Part shown: in pieces, positions 8,425-16,587 of the stretch
Numbering within the stretch: position 1 is the stretch's first letter
Layout of the letters: each line of letters starts with the position of its first letter
The notes under the pieces: model-generated
What the model was told of the DNA's origin: nothing
The model's input: only the letters and a program-made list of their open reading frames with translations
Databases searched by the model: none
DNA from: Desulfurococcales archaeon
GTDB lineage: Archaea; Thermoproteota; Thermoprotei_A; Sulfolobales; Fervidicoccaceae
Assembly (NCBI GenBank): GCA_009904015.1
Contig: WYEQ01000002.1
Location: 124,001-188,000, forward strand
DNA: 64,000 nucleotides
Reading direction: 5' to 3'
Made by a program: the position numbers and the translations under genes

Positions 8425-9189
8425 ATGAATGACAAACTAAGGGTTGAGAACCTCGTAAAAATCATTGATAAAAGAAAAGTGCTTGACGAGGTAACGTTCA
8501 GAGTGAAGGAGGGGGAAACCCTAAGCATTATTGGGCCGAACGGCGCTGGAAAATCAACGTTGCTAAAATGCATAGACCTCCTCGTAATGCCGGACAGCGG
8601 AAGAATATTTTTTAATGACATTGAGATAACCAGCGCAAAGAACATTGAGAAGATAAGAACGAAAATAGGCTTTGTATTCCAGGAATCCTCGTTATTTACA
8701 CATATGAAGATAATAGACAACGTGTTAATCGGCCCTCTCAAAGTCAAGAAGTTGGAGAGAATGGAAGCGGAGAGGATAGCCAGATATGCGCTTGAGCAGG
8801 TTGGCTTAGAGAAGGAAAAATGGAGCAAGTACCCACTCCAGCTCAGCGGTGGCGAAAGGCAGAGAGCCGCTATAGCTAGAGCGCTGGCCATGGAGCCTGA
8901 GCTAATACTGTATGATGAGCCTACTTCTAACCTGGACCCCCTCGGAGCCTACGATGTTTTCAAGACAATAGAGAAGCTGTCAAGAATAGGCATAACGAGC
9001 ATAATAGCCACCCACGACCCGAGGGTAATATTCAAAGTGAGTAGAAGAGTAATTCTCCTTTTCAACGGCAAGGTTGTCGCTGAGCTCACCCCCCAAGAAA
9101 TAAGTGTTAAGAAAAACAGCTTTGAGAACCCCGTTATAAGGATGTTTCTGGAATCGCTCTCTTTGCCTCTCAGTAATGGGTTAGGGTAA
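8425..9189 (+). CDS. Amino-acid ABC transporter, ATP-binding protein
   Basis: 254 residues with all ABC motifs: Walker A GPNGAGKST near 39, Q-loop VFQESSLF, signature LSGGERQRAA near 142, Walker B LILYDEPTSNLDP near 162, and the switch His in ATHD. It is of the GlnQ/HisP class and energises import by the flanking permeases. It lies 21 bases after permease 1 and 6 bases before permease 2. Confidence 0.93.
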   Translation: MNDKLRVENLVKIIDKRKVLDEVTFRVKEGETLSIIGPNGAGKSTLLKCIDLLVMPDSGRIFFNDIEITSAKNIEKIRTKIGFVFQESSLFTHMKIIDNVLIGPLKVKKLERMEAERIARYALEQVGLEKEKWSKYPLQLSGGERQRAAIARALAMEPELILYDEPTSNLDPLGAYDVFKTIEKLSRIGITSIIATHDPRVIFKVSRRVILLFNGKVVAELTPQEISVKKNSFENPVIRMFLESLSLPLSNGLG

Positions 9190-9195
9190 AGCAAC

Positions 9196-9837
9196 ATGCT
9201 AGATTCTTTCTTAGCGCAGGCGCTTTATAGAGGCCTAAAAACAACGCTGGAGCTAATAACTATATCGGCTCCTCTCGCGGTAGTTTTAGGCATATCTCTG
9301 GGTCTCATGAGGGTATACCTGCCGAGATGGCCCCGCCTACTTGTTGATGGATTCGTGGATTTCGTGAGGGGAATACCATATTTGTTGTTACTCTTCATAG
9401 CCACGTACGGGCTAACAGACATAGGTATTTACCTAACACCTATCCAAGCGGCCGTTGCAAGCCTCGTTATTAATTCGGGTTGCTACATGTCCGAGTACAT
9501 CAAGAACAGCGTATTAAACCTGAACTCACTCGATGTTCTGGCCGCCAGGAGCCTTGGCTTCACAAGAAGACAAGAGATAATTTACGTCGTTCTACCAAAA
9601 TCTATTCCATCCTCCATACAGCCAATTATCAGTGAAACGGTTTATCTAGCCCAGAACTCGACACTGGCGAGCTTGGTCGGCGTCTACGAGGTATACTCAT
9701 CAATGAAAACGTATATATCGTATAGCTTTGAAACCCTTCAGCCCTTCCTAGCTCTCACGGGAATCTTCGTTTTCATAAGCCTGGGCTTAAGGACCGTTGG
9801 ACAAATGATAGAAAAACAATATAAAACAAAAAGGTAG
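9196..9837 (+). CDS. Amino-acid ABC transporter, permease subunit 2
   Basis: 213 residues, HisM/GlnP-type with five hydrophobic segments and the EAA-loop AARSLGFTRRQEIIYVVLPKSIP near 115-137. It is more typical in length than its partner at 7636. The ATG is at 9196. Its stop is 2 bases from the convergent rtcB stop, closing the operon. Confidence 0.88.
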   Translation: MLDSFLAQALYRGLKTTLELITISAPLAVVLGISLGLMRVYLPRWPRLLVDGFVDFVRGIPYLLLLFIATYGLTDIGIYLTPIQAAVASLVINSGCYMSEYIKNSVLNLNSLDVLAARSLGFTRRQEIIYVVLPKSIPSSIQPIISETVYLAQNSTLASLVGVYEVYSSMKTYISYSFETLQPFLALTGIFVFISLGLRTVGQMIEKQYKTKR

Positions 9838-9839
9838 GG

Positions 9840-11288
9840 TTAACCCTTCGTTACCCCTATAGGCCTCATCCTTGCAACCAATTTTCCAATGCCGACCTTA
9901 TCGGACACCAGAGCTACTCTATCCACATCCTTGTATGCCTCGGGAGCCTCCTCTGATATAACCGTTTTATCCGCTGCCCTTATGTATATGCCCTGCCTCA
10001 TTAGCTTATCTATAACTTGGTCCGGCCTGTAGGACCTGATAGCGGCGTTTCTGCTCAGCCATCTCCCAGCGCCGTGAGGAGCCGTGTACCAAGTCCTGGC
10101 ACCAGCTGTTGTGCCTATTAGCACGTAGCTAGCTGTGCCCATGCTTCCAGGGATGAGAACTGGTTGGCCAACGTTCCTGTACTTGCTGGGTATCTCCAGG
10201 TGACCGGGCGGGAAGGCTCTTGTAGCTCCTTTTCTATGAACAACAACCTTCACTCTTTTTCCGTTCACCTCGTGCTCCTCTATCTTGGCTATGTTGTGAG
10301 CGACATCATAGATTATCTCTAATCCTAGTTTATCATCGTCAGTCTTGAAGACCTGTTTAAAGCTTTCCCTGGTCCAGTGAGTTATTAGCTGCCTGTTCGT
10401 CCACGCGAAGTTCGCCGCCGCGGCCATGGCCTTCAGGTAGTCCTGGGCCTCTGGGGAGTTGAATGGAACGCTTGCAAGCTCCCTATCTGGGAGGCTTATG
10501 CCGTATTTCCTCATGGCCCTCTCCATAATTTGTAGGTAATCGCTGGCTACCTGGTGACCAAGCCCTCTGCTCCCCGTGTGAACCATCACCATTACCTGGC
10601 CTTCGTACTCTATGCCCAGCGTCTTGGCTATCCTATCGTCGTATATCTTATCAACCACCTGGACCTCAAGGAAGTGGTTACCGCTACCCAGGCTACCAAT
10701 CTGTGTATGCCCTCTCTCCTTCGCTGCTTTGCTGACCTTGCTGCTATCAGCTAGCTTCCAGCTGCCTCTCTCCTCAATGAACTCAGGGTCCTCGGGTCTT
10801 CCGTAACCATGCTCAACAGCCCACTCCACTCCTCTATCAAGTATCTCGTCGAGCTCCCGCACGCTTACCTTGATTTTACCCTCGCTACCCAAACCACTTG
10901 GCACGTTTACATGCAAGGTATCTATTAGCTCCTTTATCCTCGGCCTAACGTCTTTCACATCCAGGTTTGTCCTGAGAAGTCTCACGCCGCAGTTTATGTC
11001 ATAGCCAACTCCTCCTGGGCTAATCAAGCCGTTTTCCTCAACGCTTACTCCAGCTACTCCACCGATTGGGAAGCCATACCCCTGGTGCCCATCAGGCATA
11101 ACGTAGCTTGCAAGAAGAATGCCGTCGAGACAAGCTACATTTGCTGCTTGCTCAAGAGTTAAGTCCGACTGCATCTTCTCTAGGAGAAACTCGTCAGCAA
11201 ATATTATAGCTGGAACCTTCATGCATTTCTTGTAGGACTTATCAATCATCCATTCATATTCACTTGTTTTCTTGATAGGAACAGGCAT
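9840..11288 (-). CDS. rtcB: RNA-splicing ligase RtcB (tRNA exon ligase)
   Basis: 482 residues. RtcB joins 2',3'-cyclic phosphate ends to 5'-OH ends using GTP and Mn2+, sealing exons after BHB endonuclease cuts. Metal-binding and guanylylation motifs are present: GYDINCGVRLL with the metal-binding Cys, GSLGSGNHFLEV, HTGSRGLGHQV and GSMGTASYV. There is no intein, unlike some archaeal RtcB. ATG 11288 (MPVPIKK) is chosen because GAGGGTG lies just upstream; the extra 17 residues of the longer frame are not family-like. Relevant here because this window has BHB introns in cbf5 and perhaps a tRNA. Confidence 0.95.
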   Translation of the reverse strand: MPVPIKKTSEYEWMIDKSYKKCMKVPAIIFADEFLLEKMQSDLTLEQAANVACLDGILLASYVMPDGHQGYGFPIGGVAGVSVEENGLISPGGVGYDINCGVRLLRTNLDVKDVRPRIKELIDTLHVNVPSGLGSEGKIKVSVRELDEILDRGVEWAVEHGYGRPEDPEFIEERGSWKLADSSKVSKAAKERGHTQIGSLGSGNHFLEVQVVDKIYDDRIAKTLGIEYEGQVMVMVHTGSRGLGHQVASDYLQIMERAMRKYGISLPDRELASVPFNSPEAQDYLKAMAAAANFAWTNRQLITHWTRESFKQVFKTDDDKLGLEIIYDVAHNIAKIEEHEVNGKRVKVVVHRKGATRAFPPGHLEIPSKYRNVGQPVLIPGSMGTASYVLIGTTAGARTWYTAPHGAGRWLSRNAAIRSYRPDQVIDKLMRQGIYIRAADKTVISEEAPEAYKDVDRVALVSDKVGIGKLVARMRPIGVTKG

Positions 11289-11433
11289 CGCCACACCCTC
11301 TATGCAGATTTGTTTATGGATTAATATTTGACAATTCAACTATATTTTAGGCACCGAGATTTATCAATATATCTTAATATCTCGCCTTAAGGACAAATGC
11401 AACCCTTATCTGTGGGAGACTTTTTTAACCTCA

Positions 11434-11465
11434 TCCCCCGCCCTGAAAGGGGAGGCTTTCAGTGG
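11434..11465 (-). repeat. Solitary IS605-type left-end hairpin
   Basis: Minus strand: CCACTGAAAGCCTCCCC, loop TTTCA, GGGCGGGGGATGAGG. It matches the left ends of the long elements (28562 and 59350) but no right end follows. It lies in the intergenic space between rtcB and the Alba-like gene. Confidence 0.55.
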
Positions 11466-11512
11466 TACAATGCTCTGCATAAGCTAAGAATCTGCTCTTA
11501 GGTCCTTGAAAA

Positions 11513-11794
11513 TCACATAGTAAACTTAAGAGAAATCTCTATGTATGACAATGTTCTTCTCCCGGCCTTCTCGCTGCCGATGGATACGTTCTCTAACACC
11601 AGCGCGTTGCCCAATCTTTTCTTAACCTCGTTGTAAACATCTATTGCTTTAGGTATGTAATCCCCTCTGCCCTTTAGAACTAGGACCTCGTTTTCCTTCA
11701 GCTCTCTCAGCGTGAGGATGACGTTTAGAACTAGTTCCTCTAGGGGGGTTCTATTTACTAAAATCAGCTTCCTTGATTGTTGTTTTTCACTCAC
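11513..11794 (-). CDS. Alba-family nucleic-acid-binding protein (divergent paralog)
   Basis: 93 residues with the Alba fold pattern: an initial VNRTPLEELVLNVILTLREL helix, a central basic GRGDYIPKAIDVYNEVKKRL segment and a C-terminal YIEISL strand. It is more divergent than the canonical Alba at 31707-31997. Crenarchaea often carry such a second Alba that heterodimerises with Alba1 (family knowledge). It binds DNA and RNA without strong sequence preference. Confidence 0.85.
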   Translation of the reverse strand: MSEKQQSRKLILVNRTPLEELVLNVILTLRELKENEVLVLKGRGDYIPKAIDVYNEVKKRLGNALVLENVSIGSEKAGRRTLSYIEISLKFTM

Positions 11795-11894
11795 TTTTTA
11801 ACACCTTCTCAAAACCTCTTCGTATACACAATAGCTATGCTAACAATCTAGAAAGAGTCAAAGGAGATTTTAAGATTTTCCCAGCTAGCCTCCG

Positions 11895-12392
11895 CTACTG
11901 GATACTCTGGGACACGAAACTGGATATTCTCTTAATTATATTCTCGATGCTCTCTGCGCATGTATCCACGACTATTACTCTGTCTTTTTCCTTGCAACTG
12001 AGAGCCTGCTCCTCGATTACGCCCAGAACTTCCGCCTCAATGTTCTCCTCGATTTTTTCTTTTCTCCAACCTCTTTTTCTCATCCTGTCCTCCAGTATCT
12101 CTGGACTAGAGCACCTTGTGACGACGATCAAGCTGGACTTATCCTTCAACAGGCATGGGTCCAGCGACTCAATGATTACTAGTTCCTTGCCCCTGACTAA
12201 CTCGTCTATCCTGCTCTCCAAAGCCTGCTCATCAACGATGTAGGTATCCCTCACGAAATCACGCGCTATAACAAGGTCGCTCTCGATAGCAATCCTGCTA
12301 GCGCTGAGGCAGTAGGCGTTTAGAAGAGAGCATAGTCCGTTAGTAATCTCGCTTTTCCCAGTGCCAGGGGTCCCGCTTACAATAATTATCAT
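11895..12392 (-). CDS. AK6-type adenylate kinase (Fap7 homolog)
   Basis: 165 residues with P-loop GTPGTGKSE near residue 8 and the AK6 lid pattern RKRGWRKEKIEENIEAEVL near 110-130. Its relatives act as nucleotide kinases and, in eukaryotes, in 18S rRNA 3' maturation with uS11. ATG 12392 (MIIIVSGTPG) fits the family start better than the three-residue longer TTG. Confidence 0.87.
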   Translation of the reverse strand: MIIIVSGTPGTGKSEITNGLCSLLNAYCLSASRIAIESDLVIARDFVRDTYIVDEQALESRIDELVRGKELVIIESLDPCLLKDKSSLIVVTRCSSPEILEDRMRKRGWRKEKIEENIEAEVLGVIEEQALSCKEKDRVIVVDTCAESIENIIKRISSFVSQSIQ

Positions 12393-12479
12393 TAGAACCA
12401 ATCCAAGAATTGTATTGCAAAAAAGAAGATTTAAACAAATCCCAAGATGCTTAGCGAGTTATGCTCGTTCAAAAAACCT

Positions 12480-14138
12480 CTAGTCTTCCTTCTCCTTCTC
12501 CTCTTCCTCCCCTGGCTTCTTGGTCTCTTTCCCTTTCTCCTCTCCTTTCTCTAGCTTGCTGGCAACAATCATGTCGTCAATCCTGAGTATCAGTGTGGCT
12601 GCCTCGGTGGCAGCTTTTATCGCGTTCTGCTTTATCGCTGCTGGCTCTATCACGCCTAAGGCGTACATATCGGCTATTCCGCCGTCAAACACGTTTATGC
12701 CTATCGATATTCCGTTTGGCTGGGCGTGAGCGCTTCTAAGCTTCATTATTATCTCTATGCTGTCGAGACCGGCGTTCTCGGCTAGAGTCATTGGGAGGGC
12801 CTCTAATGCCTTGGCGAACGCCTCGATTGCCAGTTGTTCTTTGCCTCCCACCCTCGCCGCGTACTCTCTTAGGTGCTTGGCGACCTCAACCTCGACTGCT
12901 CCACCTCCAGGCACAATCTTAGCATATCTAACAGCGTCAGAAACAGCGCTTAGAGCATCCCTGATTGCTCTCTCAGCCTCGTCAACAAGCCTCTCGAGAC
13001 CACCCCTAATCAGTATGGTTACGCTCTTTAGGTTCTTTGCTCCCTCCACGAACACCATCTTGTCTTCGCCGATCTTTCTCTCCTCGACGAGCTTTGCTTC
13101 CCCGAGGTCGCTTGGCTGCAGGTCATCTATGTTTGATACTATTCTTCCGCCCGTCGCTCTCTCAAGCTTCTCCATGTCGCTCTTCTTTACTCTCCTAACG
13201 GCCAGTATGCCCTTCTTGGCCAGGAAGTGCTGGGCGACATCATCAATTCCTTTCTGGCAAATAACAACGTTGGCTCCCGTTGCAGCTATCTTCTCAACCA
13301 TCTCCTGCAGAATCTTCTCCTCCTGCTGTAGGAACAGCCTCATCTGTGATGGGTCGCTAATTCTTATCTCAGCGTCTATTTCGGGCTTCTCGATTTCGAG
13401 AGGCGCGTCTAGGAGAGCGATCTTCGCGTTCTCAACTCTCTTGGGCATTCCTGGGTGCACAACCTCCTTGTCCAGAACGATACCCTCGATTAGTGACGTG
13501 TCTAGTATGCTTCCTCCATGCTTTTTTATTATCTGGATAGCATCTAGGTCCACGTACCACTTATCTCCTCTCTTCTCAGCGACCTTGGTAACAGCCTCCA
13601 CAGCTATTTCAGCTAATCTCTCCCGAGCGTTTCCAACAGCCTTGCTGTACAGGCTTGTCTTTGCTATTTTCTTCAGTACCTCCTTGTCATTGATATCTAT
13701 CTGGCGGCTTATGAAGTCAATGAAGCTGACTGCCTCCTCCATGGCCTTCTTGTATCCCGAGATAATTACTGTTGGGTGAATGTCCTTTGCTAACAGCTCC
13801 TCAGCGTTCTTCAGCAACTCTCCAGCTAGGATTACAGCTGTCTTTGTGCCATCGCCGACCTCCTCGTCCTGGCCCTTAGCTATCTGAACCATCATTTTTG
13901 CCGCTGGGTGCTGGACATCCATCTTGTCGAGAATAGTTGCTCCGTCATTAGTTATTGTTATGTCACCGAGGCTGTCAACAAGCATCTTATCCATACCCTT
14001 GGGACCATAAGTAGTCCTCAAGCTCTCGCTAATAGCTCTCACAGCCAATATGTTGGCTCTGAGCGCGTCTCTACCAGCTGTTCTCTGTGTTCCTTCCTTA
14101 AGTATTAGAACGGGTATACCAGTTGGCTCTGCCGCCAT
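12480..14138 (-). CDS. Thermosome subunit (group II chaperonin)
   Basis: 552 residues. Signatures are [16 protein letters not shown], the ATP-binding [15 protein letters not shown] near 90, [10 protein letters not shown] near 60, [10 protein letters not shown] near 400, and an acidic/Lys-rich tail typical of thermosomes. ATG 14138 ([10 protein letters not shown]) follows AAAGGTGAGC. Thermosomes form eight-membered double rings that fold proteins at high temperature. A single subunit gene is in the window; paralogs may lie elsewhere. Confidence 0.96.
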   Translation of the reverse strand: MAAEPTGIPVLILKEGTQRTAGRDALRANILAVRAISESLRTTYGPKGMDKMLVDSLGDITITNDGATILDKMDVQHPAAKMMVQIAKGQDEEVGDGTKTAVILAGELLKNAEELLAKDIHPTVIISGYKKAMEEAVSFIDFISRQIDINDKEVLKKIAKTSLYSKAVGNARERLAEIAVEAVTKVAEKRGDKWYVDLDAIQIIKKHGGSILDTSLIEGIVLDKEVVHPGMPKRVENAKIALLDAPLEIEKPEIDAEIRISDPSQMRLFLQQEEKILQEMVEKIAATGANVVICQKGIDDVAQHFLAKKGILAVRRVKKSDMEKLERATGGRIVSNIDDLQPSDLGEAKLVEERKIGEDKMVFVEGAKNLKSVTILIRGGLERLVDEAERAIRDALSAVSDAVRYAKIVPGGGAVEVEVAKHLREYAARVGGKEQLAIEAFAKALEALPMTLAENAGLDSIEIIMKLRSAHAQPNGISIGINVFDGGIADMYALGVIEPAAIKQNAIKAATEAATLILRIDDMIVASKLEKGEEKGKETKKPGEEEEKEKED

Positions 14139-14338
14139 GAAAAGCTCACCTTTAAATAACGTGATATGTCTTTTTCTATGGAACATCATTAATGTATGCT
14201 TCTATATAAATTTTTCGCTTAAACAAGAAACTAAATAAAACATAGCTAGATGCCATGCTAGAGAAAAGTCATTAACATATTAACCCGCAAATTAAAATTT
14301 TCATTGTATATGTTAATTCCTATAGTACATTATGGAAA

Positions 14339-14350
14339 ATTATAAATAAA
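14339..14350 (+). promoter_or_regulatory. TATA box giving a probably leaderless mRNA
   Basis: ATTATAAATAAA ends 18 bases before ATG 14368 (centre about 24 bases away), so transcription should start at or next to that codon. Confidence 0.5.
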
Positions 14351-14367
14351 GGGTAAACCAATCTATA

Positions 14368-15267
14368 ATGGGTGTATCTGTTATGTACAAATTGACATCC
14401 ACGCAGAGAGAAGTACTGGAAGCACTTGTAAAGCTCTATGAGCAACACAAAAGGCTGATAAAGAGCGTGGAGATAGCTGAGTTAGTGAAGAAGGACGAGG
14501 GGACGGTCAGGAACGTTATATCGAGCCTCAGAAGCCTTGGCCTGCTTGAGAGCAAGACGGGCCCTAGCGGAGGATATATACCCACGCTGAAGGCGATAGA
14601 GCTTGTAAAAATGCCCCCGTTACCATCGTACGGCCTACTGAAGATATGGAAAGGAGGAAGAGAGACAAACGTGACGGCCTTCAGCATGGAAATCATAGAT
14701 GTGCTTAACCCGGAGGGCGGGAAAGCCCTTCTACGTGTTGGTGGGAACATCGAGGAGCTAAGCGAGGGGGATGAGGTCAAGGTAGGCCCAACCCCCTACA
14801 TGAGACTAGTGATAGAAGGAACGATTCACAGCATAGACAGGCTGTCGGGACAAGTATCCGTGCTAATAAAGAGGATGGTGAGCATACCGAGAGAGCCTGT
14901 TGGAAACATCGCCAGCAAGAAACTAATAACTGTCTCGCCAAAGGACCTGTTAAAGGATATTGCATCATTCTTCACGAAGCAGGGAATAAGAGGCGCCCCC
15001 GTCTTATCTGAGGGAAAAATCGTGGGGATAATAACAACAACCGATATAGCCAGGGCGTATAGCGAGGGAAACTTAAAGGCAACAGTTGAGGAGTACATGA
15101 AAAAGAACGTTATAACCATAAGAGAGGATGAGGACATACTCGACGCGATAAAGCTCATGGACCTCTACGGGGTTGGGAGACTAGTTGTCGTCAGCGCGGT
15201 TGGAGAACCAGTAGGCATAGTGACAAGAACAGATGTTCTAAGAAGATTATCAGCCATAGGAAAGTAA
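14368..15267 (+). CDS. Winged-helix regulator with paired CBS domains
   Basis: 299 residues in three parts: an N-terminal winged helix (LTSTQREVLEALVKLYEQ to GGYIPT, residues 8-71), a middle beta domain (about 80-170), and two CBS motifs (about 185-295, KKLITVSPKDLLKDIASFF and ITIREDEDILDAIKLMD). CBS pairs usually bind adenosyl ligands, so this is likely a DNA-binding sensor of energy or cofactor state (inference). ATG 14368 lies about 24 bases from the TATA centre, so translation is probably leaderless; ATG 14383 (MYKLTS) is an alternative behind GGTG. Confidence 0.82.
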   Translation: MGVSVMYKLTSTQREVLEALVKLYEQHKRLIKSVEIAELVKKDEGTVRNVISSLRSLGLLESKTGPSGGYIPTLKAIELVKMPPLPSYGLLKIWKGGRETNVTAFSMEIIDVLNPEGGKALLRVGGNIEELSEGDEVKVGPTPYMRLVIEGTIHSIDRLSGQVSVLIKRMVSIPREPVGNIASKKLITVSPKDLLKDIASFFTKQGIRGAPVLSEGKIVGIITTTDIARAYSEGNLKATVEEYMKKNVITIREDEDILDAIKLMDLYGVGRLVVVSAVGEPVGIVTRTDVLRRLSAIGK

Positions 15268-15372
15268 GGTAGCTCGAACACAGGCCTTCTATCATCGCGT
15301 TTTTCCAACGCTCTACAGTTAACCCGGGTTCTCTCTTCATCGCTACCATGAAGTATTATCTCTAATAATCAA

Positions 15373-15381
15373 GATATAAAG
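15373..15381 (+). promoter_or_regulatory. Putative TATA box of the C/D-box sRNA
   Basis: GATATAAAG lies about 35 bases upstream of the C box, consistent with an independent promoter and a start near 15400. Confidence 0.35.
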
Positions 15382-15407
15382 ATTAAAAGCCCGACCAGCA
15401 AAGAGAG

Positions 15408-15474
15408 TAGTGATATGATGAGCCTCACGGCTTGACCTTGACGAGGGATGAGAACGTGAACCTCCCCTGATCCT
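15408..15474 (+). ncRNA. C/D-box methylation-guide sRNA candidate
   Basis: A perfect C box ATGATGA (15415-15421) and a perfect D box CTGA (15467-15470) are 45 bases apart, the normal archaeal size. Between them lie a D'-like TTGA (15438-15441) and a C'-like GATGAGA (15447-15453). The D guide is ACGTGAACCTCCC. It stands alone between the CBS regulator and a PUA-protein gene. The internal boxes are imperfect, so the call is moderate. Confidence 0.5.
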
Positions 15475-15527
15475 CCCGCTACGATAAAACAGTATTTCCC
15501 GGTAAGCGTTGAGATCCGGTTTCTTTT

Positions 15528-16013
15528 CTACAGCTTCTCTGATAATTTCCAGAACTTGTCTCCCGGGTAATGGAGGTTCAATGCTACTTTTCCCTTCTTC
15601 ATGCTTGCCACCGCCTCGCTTGGGTAGATAGCCTTGACTACCGCTATGGGTATCATTCTCTCCTCGGTTACCACTGCGATGTCGTTTTCTCTGAAGCTCC
15701 CATCTATCCTTACTATTCCGGGGGCCATCACATCGGCCCCGCTGCCTATAGGCTTCACAGCCCCCTTGTCAACAACGATTTTTGGTAGGAAGCAGTGGCC
15801 ATGCTTGAGAAGGTATTTTAGGTGAGGCAAGGCTAATCCGTCCTCGAGTATTACCAGGAAAGGCTCTCTGTTTAGGAGGATAAGCTTAGCGTCTTCGTCC
15901 TCAACCTCCTCGTACCCTTCTCTTGGCAGGTCTGTGAGCCCTAGCTTAGCTTCTATTGCTTCTAGAAGTTGCTTCGCCTCCTTTTTCGACAAGAATCTTC
16001 TCTTAGCCACCAA
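15528..16013 (-). CDS. PUA-domain RNA-binding protein (MCTS1-like)
   Basis: 161 residues. The N-terminal half is a pre-PUA module (KRRFLSKKEAKQLLEAIEAKLG). The C-terminal half is a PUA domain (VVDKGAVKPIGSGADVMAPGI, then ENDIAVVTEERMIPIAVVKA), as in the archaeal relatives of MCT-1/eIF2D and Tma20. A role in translation or rRNA binding is inferred from the family. Convergent with nothing close; 135 bases separate it from the divergent Lsm gene. Confidence 0.82.
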   Translation of the reverse strand: MVAKRRFLSKKEAKQLLEAIEAKLGLTDLPREGYEEVEDEDAKLILLNREPFLVILEDGLALPHLKYLLKHGHCFLPKIVVDKGAVKPIGSGADVMAPGIVRIDGSFRENDIAVVTEERMIPIAVVKAIYPSEAVASMKKGKVALNLHYPGDKFWKLSEKL

Positions 16014-16148
16014 TCATAGCACCTCTCTCCCCACGGATATCAACAGAGAAAGCATTAAATTGCTCTTTCACCACTTTATATCAATTCAGTGCCAAATAAT
16101 CTTAATAACCCGGGTTGAAAAGAAAAAGCAGTGTACAAACCTAGGTGG

Positions 16149-16385
16149 ATGAATTTGGCGGAAACAGCTCACAAAATGCTTGCATCCTCAATGGGGAGAA
16201 CAGTATACGTTAAGCTTAAGGGAGGCAAAGAGGTTAGGGGAAAACTAAAAAGCTTTGACCATCACTTAAACATAGTCTTAGAAGAAGCGGAGGAAATATT
16301 TCCTGACGGAGAGCATAGAAAGCTAGGCCTAGTAATAATACGTGGTGATAACGTAATCATAGTTTCACCATCAACAGGGGAATAG
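16149..16385 (+). CDS. Sm-like (LSm) RNA-binding protein
   Basis: 78 residues from ATG 16149 (behind AGGTGG). Sm1 motif: [26 protein letters not shown]; Sm2: [15 protein letters not shown]. Archaeal Lsm proteins form heptameric rings that bind U-rich RNA. It is followed 10 bases later by L37e, a neighbour pairing common in archaea. Confidence 0.94.
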   Translation: MNLAETAHKMLASSMGRTVYVKLKGGKEVRGKLKSFDHHLNIVLEEAEEIFPDGEHRKLGLVIIRGDNVIIVSPSTGE

Positions 16386-16395
16386 GTGATCACAA

Positions 16396-16587
16396 TTGAC
16401 GAAAGGAACACCCTCAATGGGTAAGCATGGCAGAAGCAAAACCCATATTAAATGCAGGAGATGCGGTAGAAGAGCCTACAACGTAGCCAAGGGGTACTGC
16501 GCCGCATGTGGCTTTGGAAAAAGCAAGAGAATAAGAAGATACAGCTGGATGACAAAGAAAGTTTTAACCAGAGAGAGAATAGTCTAG
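16396..16587 (+). CDS. rpl37e: Ribosomal protein L37e
   Basis: 63 residues with a zinc ribbon: CRRCG near residue 20 and CAACG near 35. The start is TTG 16396 with GGTGATC upstream, giving the family N-terminus [15 protein letters not shown]. The last 24 bases overlap the 3' end of the convergent reverse gyrase gene, so both C-termini share the same DNA on opposite strands. Confidence 0.96.
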   Translation: MTKGTPSMGKHGRSKTHIKCRRCGRRAYNVAKGYCAACGFGKSKRIRRYSWMTKKVLTRERIV

